This document shows, piece by piece, positions 13,646 to 19,121 of a DNA stretch of 19,121 bases. The notes under the pieces were generated by a model. That model did no database searches. It saw nothing but the letters and a program-made list of their open reading frames with translations, and was not told the DNA's origin. Within the stretch, counting starts at the first letter, position 1; each line of letters begins with the position of its first letter. Source of the DNA: JAHBXL01 sp038247555. GTDB lineage: Bacteria > Planctomycetota > Phycisphaerae > Phycisphaerales > UBA1924. Position numbers and translations under genes: made by a program. Where the stretch lies: positions 1 through 19,121 of the forward strand of contig JBBRUT010000062.1 in assembly GCA_038247555.1 (NCBI GenBank), given 5' to 3'.

Positions 13646-13915
13646 GTGGCACAGAAGAAAAAGCGTGATCCCAAAGTGCTTCTCGGCCTGATGATGGGGG
13701 GCGGCTCGCTTGCCGCCGGGGCCATCAAAATGCATCTGTTCGATGGCGGCATCGACTGGTTCTTCTGGTCACTCGTCGCCGTCTTCATCGCCGGCACCGG
13801 CATCGCCATCTGGTGCATCGGCATGCGACGCTTTCACGCCGAGACGCGGACGTTCATCGAACGCCCGCCCAGGCGCCCGGCCGCTCCGCACCACGACGAT
13901 CTTGATAAGCAATAG
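13646..13915 (+). CDS. Small two-helix membrane protein of unknown function
   Basis: I do not recognise this 89-residue protein. It starts MAQKKKRDPK, a positively charged cytoplasmic end, followed by a Gly-rich hydrophobic segment VLLGLMMGGGSLAAGAIKM (about 11-29) and a second, clearer membrane helix FFWSLVAVFIAGTGIAIWCI (about 39-58). The tail of about 30 residues is rich in Arg and Pro and ends in DDLDKQ. By the positive-inside rule both ends would be cytoplasmic, forming a hairpin in the inner membrane. The start is a GTG at 13646 with no ribosome site but a -10-like hexamer 5 bases before it. It sits 78 bases behind the LysR gene and 85 ahead of acnA, and its stop codon lies inside an inverted repeat upstream of acnA. 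C-ending codon use like its neighbours supports it being real. Confidence 0.7.
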   Translation: MAQKKKRDPKVLLGLMMGGGSLAAGAIKMHLFDGGIDWFFWSLVAVFIAGTGIAIWCIGMRRFHAETRTFIERPPRRPAAPHHDDLDKQ

Positions 13916-13941
13916 TTATCAATCATTGCGCTTTGATTGAT
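13902..13941 (+). repeat. Two overlapping palindromes between the small membrane gene and acnA
   Basis: TTGATAA (13902-13908) and TTATCAA (13916-13922) are perfect 7-bp arms around 7 bases that include the TAG stop of the upstream gene. ATCAATCA (13918-13925) and TGATTGAT (13934-13941) are perfect 8-bp arms around 8 bases. The two palindromes share 13918-13922, so as RNA hairpins they would exclude each other. They are AT-rich in a GC-rich region and end just before the predicted acnA promoter. Regulator half-sites of the type TTGAT/ATCAA are the simplest reading. Confidence 0.55.
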
Positions 13942-13963
13942 TCGACTCATGCGCGGTCCCCGC

Positions 13964-13969
13964 TACCGT
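13964..13969 (+). promoter_or_regulatory. acnA: Putative acnA -10 element TACCGT
   Basis: TACCGT lies 31 bases before the ATG of acnA, leaving a leader of about 25 bases with a GGAG ribosome site. The surrounding CTACCGTTCT is identical to that at 6270-6279 ahead of the TonB-like gene. TTCGAC sits 17 bases upstream as a poor -35. Confidence 0.4.
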
Positions 13970-14000
13970 TCTTGCAGTCCACCCACCTCGGAGATCCACC

Positions 14001-16865
<2,865 letters not shown>

Positions 16866-16869
16866 ACAA

Positions 16870-17439
16870 ATGCCTGAGTTTCTGGACTACAACCGCACGA
16901 TCGTCGGGTATCACCGCACAAGCAAGACTCGCGCCGAGCAGATCGTGCGCAATCAGAGTTTCAATCCGAGCAAGGATCGCGACGACTGGCTCGGCCATGG
17001 AATGTACTTCTGGGAGCACGCGCCCACGCAGGCGTGGTGGTGGGCCAAGCGGAAACACAAAGCGGACGCAGCCGTTGTCGCGTCCATGATCCGACTTGGC
17101 AACTGTCTCGATATGCTCGACCCAGAGAATGGCAAACTCCTGCGCGAGTTTCACAACGCCTTGGTGAATGCGGGCGTTGATCTGCCTGCCAACTACAACA
17201 CCCGGAAGTACCGAGACTGCGCTGTGTTCGAGGCTTACTACAAGTCCGTGGCGGAACGCCAGGAACCCGCAGTAGAGATCGCACGCGGGGTGTATGTTCC
17301 GACTCCGGGCGCAAGCGGCCAGGAGGGAGGCGGCTATCGGCTTTGGGAGCGTAGCTGGCTGACCTTTGATGCGCACATCCAGATTTGCGTTCGCCATCCC
17401 GCCTGCATTGTGGGAACATGGCCGGTCGTTCCGGTGTAG
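16870..17439 (+). CDS. Putative ADP-ribosyltransferase-fold protein
   Basis: The 189-residue protein matches a pattern I associate with a family of uncharacterised proteins having ART (PARP-like) fold marks. GYHRTS near the N-terminus supplies His15, WLGHGMYFWEHAPTQAWWWA (40-59) supplies Tyr46 in the G-x-Y-F strand, and HIQICVRHPACIVGTW (169-184) supplies Gln171 where the catalytic Glu/Gln of an H-Y-[E/Q] triad would lie. Other notable blocks are SMIRLGNCLDMLDPENGK and DCAVFEAYYKS. No signal peptide or membrane helix is seen. It starts 4 bases after the acnA stop with no ribosome site, and 19 bases separate its stop from the next small gene. Codon use has many more A/T- and G-ending codons than acnA or pyrD, which suggests recent acquisition. 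A toxin role is inference; the family could equally be a metabolite-processing or defence enzyme. Confidence 0.65.
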   Translation: MPEFLDYNRTIVGYHRTSKTRAEQIVRNQSFNPSKDRDDWLGHGMYFWEHAPTQAWWWAKRKHKADAAVVASMIRLGNCLDMLDPENGKLLREFHNALVNAGVDLPANYNTRKYRDCAVFEAYYKSVAERQEPAVEIARGVYVPTPGASGQEGGGYRLWERSWLTFDAHIQICVRHPACIVGTWPVVPV

Positions 17440-17458
17440 AATATGAATGGAGTTCCCG

Positions 17459-17629
17459 ATGACGACTGGCACCGCCGAACATACCCGACGCGTTGTTGAA
17501 GATTTCAAGGCTCTTTCGCCCAAGGAGCGCATCGAGTTCCTTCGACGCGCGGGCGTGAAGTTCAAGCTCGTCAGCAAGCCGGCGAAGCCCAAGCCCAAAG
17601 CGAAAGCGGCGCCTCGGAAGCGGCGGTAG
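17459..17629 (+). CDS. Small basic protein paired with the ART-like gene
   Basis: This 56-residue protein has a helical N-terminal part (TAEHTRRVVEDFKALSPKER, then IEFLRRAGVKFK) and a tail of about 18 residues made of Lys, Pro, Ala and Arg, as in nucleic-acid-binding tails. It resembles no family I can name. The ATG at 17459 is preferred because GGAG lies 6 bases upstream; an ATG at 17447 would add four residues but lacks a ribosome site. It follows the ART-like gene by 19 bases on the same strand, so the two are very probably co-transcribed. Its small size and charge fit an antitoxin or a chromatin-associated protein; neither is shown by sequence. The pair is flanked by housekeeping genes acnA and pyrD. 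Confidence 0.65.
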   Translation: MTTGTAEHTRRVVEDFKALSPKERIEFLRRAGVKFKLVSKPAKPKPKAKAAPRKRR

Positions 17630-17643
17630 CACAAGCTGCCCCC

Positions 17644-17649
17644 TATCCT
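17644..17649 (+). promoter_or_regulatory. -10-like TATCCT close to the pyrD start codon
   Basis: TATCCT ends 7 bases before the ATG at 17657, which has no ribosome site. It lies in the 27-bp gap after the small basic-protein gene, so pyrD may be transcribed from its own promoter as a leaderless mRNA. It is the same hexamer as ahead of the bamD-like gene. No -35 is evident. Confidence 0.45.
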
Positions 17650-17656
17650 CGATCCG

Positions 17657-18610
17657 ATGCCCGCCGCACCTGGCCACACTCCACTGCTCGCCACGGCACT
17701 CGCCGGAATCCCACTCCGCAACCCCGTCCTGCTCGCCGCGGGCACCTGCGGCACGCTCGATGAGATGTCCGATGTCCTCGACCTCTCCCGCATCGGCGGA
17801 CTGGTCAGCAAATCGATCACGCCCAAGCCACGCGAGGGCAACCCGACCTGGCGAATCCTCCCCGCCCGCGCAGGAATGCTCAACGCGATCGGCCTCGCCA
17901 ATCCCGGCATCGAGGCCTTCGAATCGCACTATCTCCCTCGCGCCGCCGTGATGCAGTGCACACTCATCTGCTCCGTCGCGGGATTCAGCGTCGAGGATTA
18001 CGTTCAGGTCGCCGCGGCTCTCGACGAATGGCACGACAAGGGTGTGGCAGGCATCGAGCTCAACATCTCCTGCCCCAACGTGAAAGCCGGAACCGAGTTC
18101 GGCACCTCCCCATCACTCACGCGCGAGGTCGTCACCGCCGTCCGCGCGGTCGCAAAGCACTGCAAGCTCTTCGCCAAGCTCTCCCCCACCGCCCCCGAGC
18201 TCCCGCTCATCGCCCGCGCCGCGATCGAAGCCGGCATCGACGGGCTCACCATCTCCAACACCATCCCCGCGATGGCGATCGATGTCCACACGCGCGAGCC
18301 GCGCCTGGCCAACACCACCGGCGGGCTCTCCGGTCCAGCCCTTCACCCTGTCGCGCTGCGATTGGTCCATGAGATCTACCGCAAGGTCTGCAAGGACACC
18401 GGCACGCCCATCATGGGCGTCGGCGGCATTACCCGCTGGGAAGACGCCGCGGAGTTCATCCTCGCCGGCGCCTCCGCCGTGCAAGTCGGCGCAGCCCTCT
18501 TCGCAGATCCGCGTGCACCCCTTTCCATCGTTCGCGGCCTGGAAAAGTGGGTCCGCGCTCAACGCTGCACCAACATCCAGGAACTTGTCGGGTCCGTCAA
18601 ACTCGCTTGA
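17657..18610 (+). CDS. pyrD: Dihydroorotate dehydrogenase, class 1 (probably 1B)
   Basis: The enzyme oxidises dihydroorotate to orotate in pyrimidine synthesis, using FMN. The 317-residue length and the catalytic Cys139 in the loop ELNISCPNVKAG mark it as class 1 rather than the membrane-bound class 2, which uses Ser. The NISCPNVK form is typical of class 1B, whose usual partner is the electron-transfer subunit PyrK. Other marks are SKSITPKPREGNP (51-63), MLNAIGLANPGIEAF (74-88), FAKLSP (172-177), TTGGLSGPALHPVALR (220-235) and the phosphate-binding GVGGITRWEDAAEFILAGAS (254-273) with VQVGAALF. No pyrK is present in the window. The ATG at 17657 has no ribosome site but is preceded by a -10-like TATCCT. 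The following hydrolase gene begins 18 bases after its stop and may be co-transcribed. Confidence 0.95.
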   Translation: MPAAPGHTPLLATALAGIPLRNPVLLAAGTCGTLDEMSDVLDLSRIGGLVSKSITPKPREGNPTWRILPARAGMLNAIGLANPGIEAFESHYLPRAAVMQCTLICSVAGFSVEDYVQVAAALDEWHDKGVAGIELNISCPNVKAGTEFGTSPSLTREVVTAVRAVAKHCKLFAKLSPTAPELPLIARAAIEAGIDGLTISNTIPAMAIDVHTREPRLANTTGGLSGPALHPVALRLVHEIYRKVCKDTGTPIMGVGGITRWEDAAEFILAGASAVQVGAALFADPRAPLSIVRGLEKWVRAQRCTNIQELVGSVKLA

Positions 18611-18628
18611 GCCGGAGGATTACTGACC

Positions 18629-19121
18629 ATGTCATACACACGTTTTCTCGCCGCCGCGGTTGTCGGTGTCGTGGCCGCATCGGTTCACGCGCAGGGACTC
18701 GCTCCTGCGCAGCCCGCCGCGAGTGTCGCAACCGGCAACGCTGCCCAACCCCGCGACCTGTCCGCGCTGCTCGAGCCCATCCTCAAGAAGCACGACATCC
18801 CAGGCATGGTCGCCGGCATCGTCGTCGGTGATCAACTCATCGCCACCGCCGCGGCGGGCGTCCGCCAGCGCGGCTCGCCCGAAGCCGTGACACTCAACGA
18901 CCAGTTCCACATCGGCTCGTGCACCAAGGCCATGACCGCAACACTCTGCGCGATTCTTGTTGAACGCGGCACGCTCCGCTGGGACATGACTCTTGCCGAA
19001 GTCTTCCCCAATCTCGCCGACTCTATGCACGAGCAGTTCAAGCCCGCAACGCTGGCGCAGCTCCTCACCAACCGCGCCGGAGTTCCAGCCAACCTCGATG
19101 CCGGTGGGCTGTGGGGCAAGC
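18629..19121 (+). CDS. Beta-lactamase-family serine hydrolase (partial, runs off the window end)
   Basis: The visible 164 residues begin with a signal peptide (MSYTRFLAAAVVGVVAASVH, cleavage likely near the following AQ), followed by a short Ala/Pro-rich spacer. The start of a class C beta-lactamase/esterase-like domain comes next: LSALLEPILKKHDIPGMVAG and then VRQRGSPEAVTLNDQFHIGS. The S-x-x-K motif SCTK (97-100) follows with Ser97 as nucleophile and Lys100 as base. EVFPNLADSMHEQFKPATLA and QLLTNRAGVPANL match the family's F..L....TL..LLTH.SGLP region, with Asn for the usual His. The Tyr-x-Asn motif is not reached before the window ends. The ATG at 18629 is preceded by GGAGG at a slightly long spacing of 10 bases. 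Members include D,D-peptidases, esterases and lactamases; the substrate cannot be inferred. It lies 18 bases downstream of pyrD. Confidence 0.88.
   Translation, partial: MSYTRFLAAAVVGVVAASVHAQGLAPAQPAASVATGNAAQPRDLSALLEPILKKHDIPGMVAGIVVGDQLIATAAAGVRQRGSPEAVTLNDQFHIGSCTKAMTATLCAILVERGTLRWDMTLAEVFPNLADSMHEQFKPATLAQLLTNRAGVPANLDAGGLWGK

Noticed and set aside
12623..13735. A 370-codon minus-strand frame opposite the LysR and small membrane-protein genes.
   Set aside because: Gly/Asp/Ala-rich product without recognisable domains; the LysR domain structure on the plus strand is clear.

Overview
The window looks like a GC-rich chromosome segment from a diderm (Gram-negative-type) bacterium. It carries outer-membrane and lipoprotein machinery: the end of a TolC-like protein, a BamD-like protein, an LptE-like lipoprotein, a BamE-like lipoprotein, a TonB-like protein and a TlpA-like thiol oxidoreductase. 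Coding sequence strongly prefers C-ending codons, several genes lack a Shine-Dalgarno (SD) sequence, and some secreted proteins are ones I cannot assign. This is most compatible with Planctomycetota, probably Phycisphaerae, but that placement is inference from style and gene content, not from a marker gene. No rRNA, tRNA, CRISPR array, insertion sequence or integrase was seen. No gene-free stretch exceeds about 270 bases.

Layout. 1-204 is the 3' end of a TolC-family gene. 111-3213 is a minus-strand cluster: gnd followed by two tandem GNAT acetyltransferases, the last converging on and overlapping the TolC gene. 3360-3707 is a small minus-strand FHA-domain gene with an inverted repeat in its leader, divergent from clpS (3899-4246). 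4514-5005 is a free-standing MshEN/GspE-N-type domain gene behind two hairpins, converging on a TlpA-like thioredoxin-TPR protein (5017-6138). Divergent from that are a TonB-like protein (6285-7550), a secreted protein of unknown function (7591-8208) and a BamE/SmpA-like lipoprotein (8291-8656). A strong bidirectional terminator (8679-8708) separates the lipoprotein from ftsH (8739-10853, minus). Upstream of ftsH on the same strand are lptE-like and bamD-like genes that overlap by ATGA. A LysR regulator (12665-13567) diverges from bamD across 59 bp. It is followed by a two-helix membrane protein (13646-13915), aconitase acnA (14001-16865), a putative ADP-ribosyltransferase-fold protein with a small basic partner (16870-17629), pyrD (17657-18610), and a serine beta-lactamase-like hydrolase cut by the window end.

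How the genes work together. Three themes recur. Central metabolism is represented by gnd, acnA and pyrD. Envelope biogenesis and quality control is represented by bamD-lptE-ftsH, the BamE-like lipoprotein, the TonB-like and TolC-like proteins and TlpA. Proteolysis is represented by ClpS and FtsH. The most unusual content is the acnA/pyrD insert (an H-Y-Q ART-like protein plus a 56-residue Lys/Pro-rich partner, possibly a toxin-antitoxin-type pair). Next is a recurring arrangement in which a TANNNT -10-like hexamer lies 5-8 nt before start codons that lack an SD, suggesting leaderless transcripts for five genes. There are also structured, repeat-containing leaders ahead of the FHA gene, the MshEN gene, gnd and acnA.
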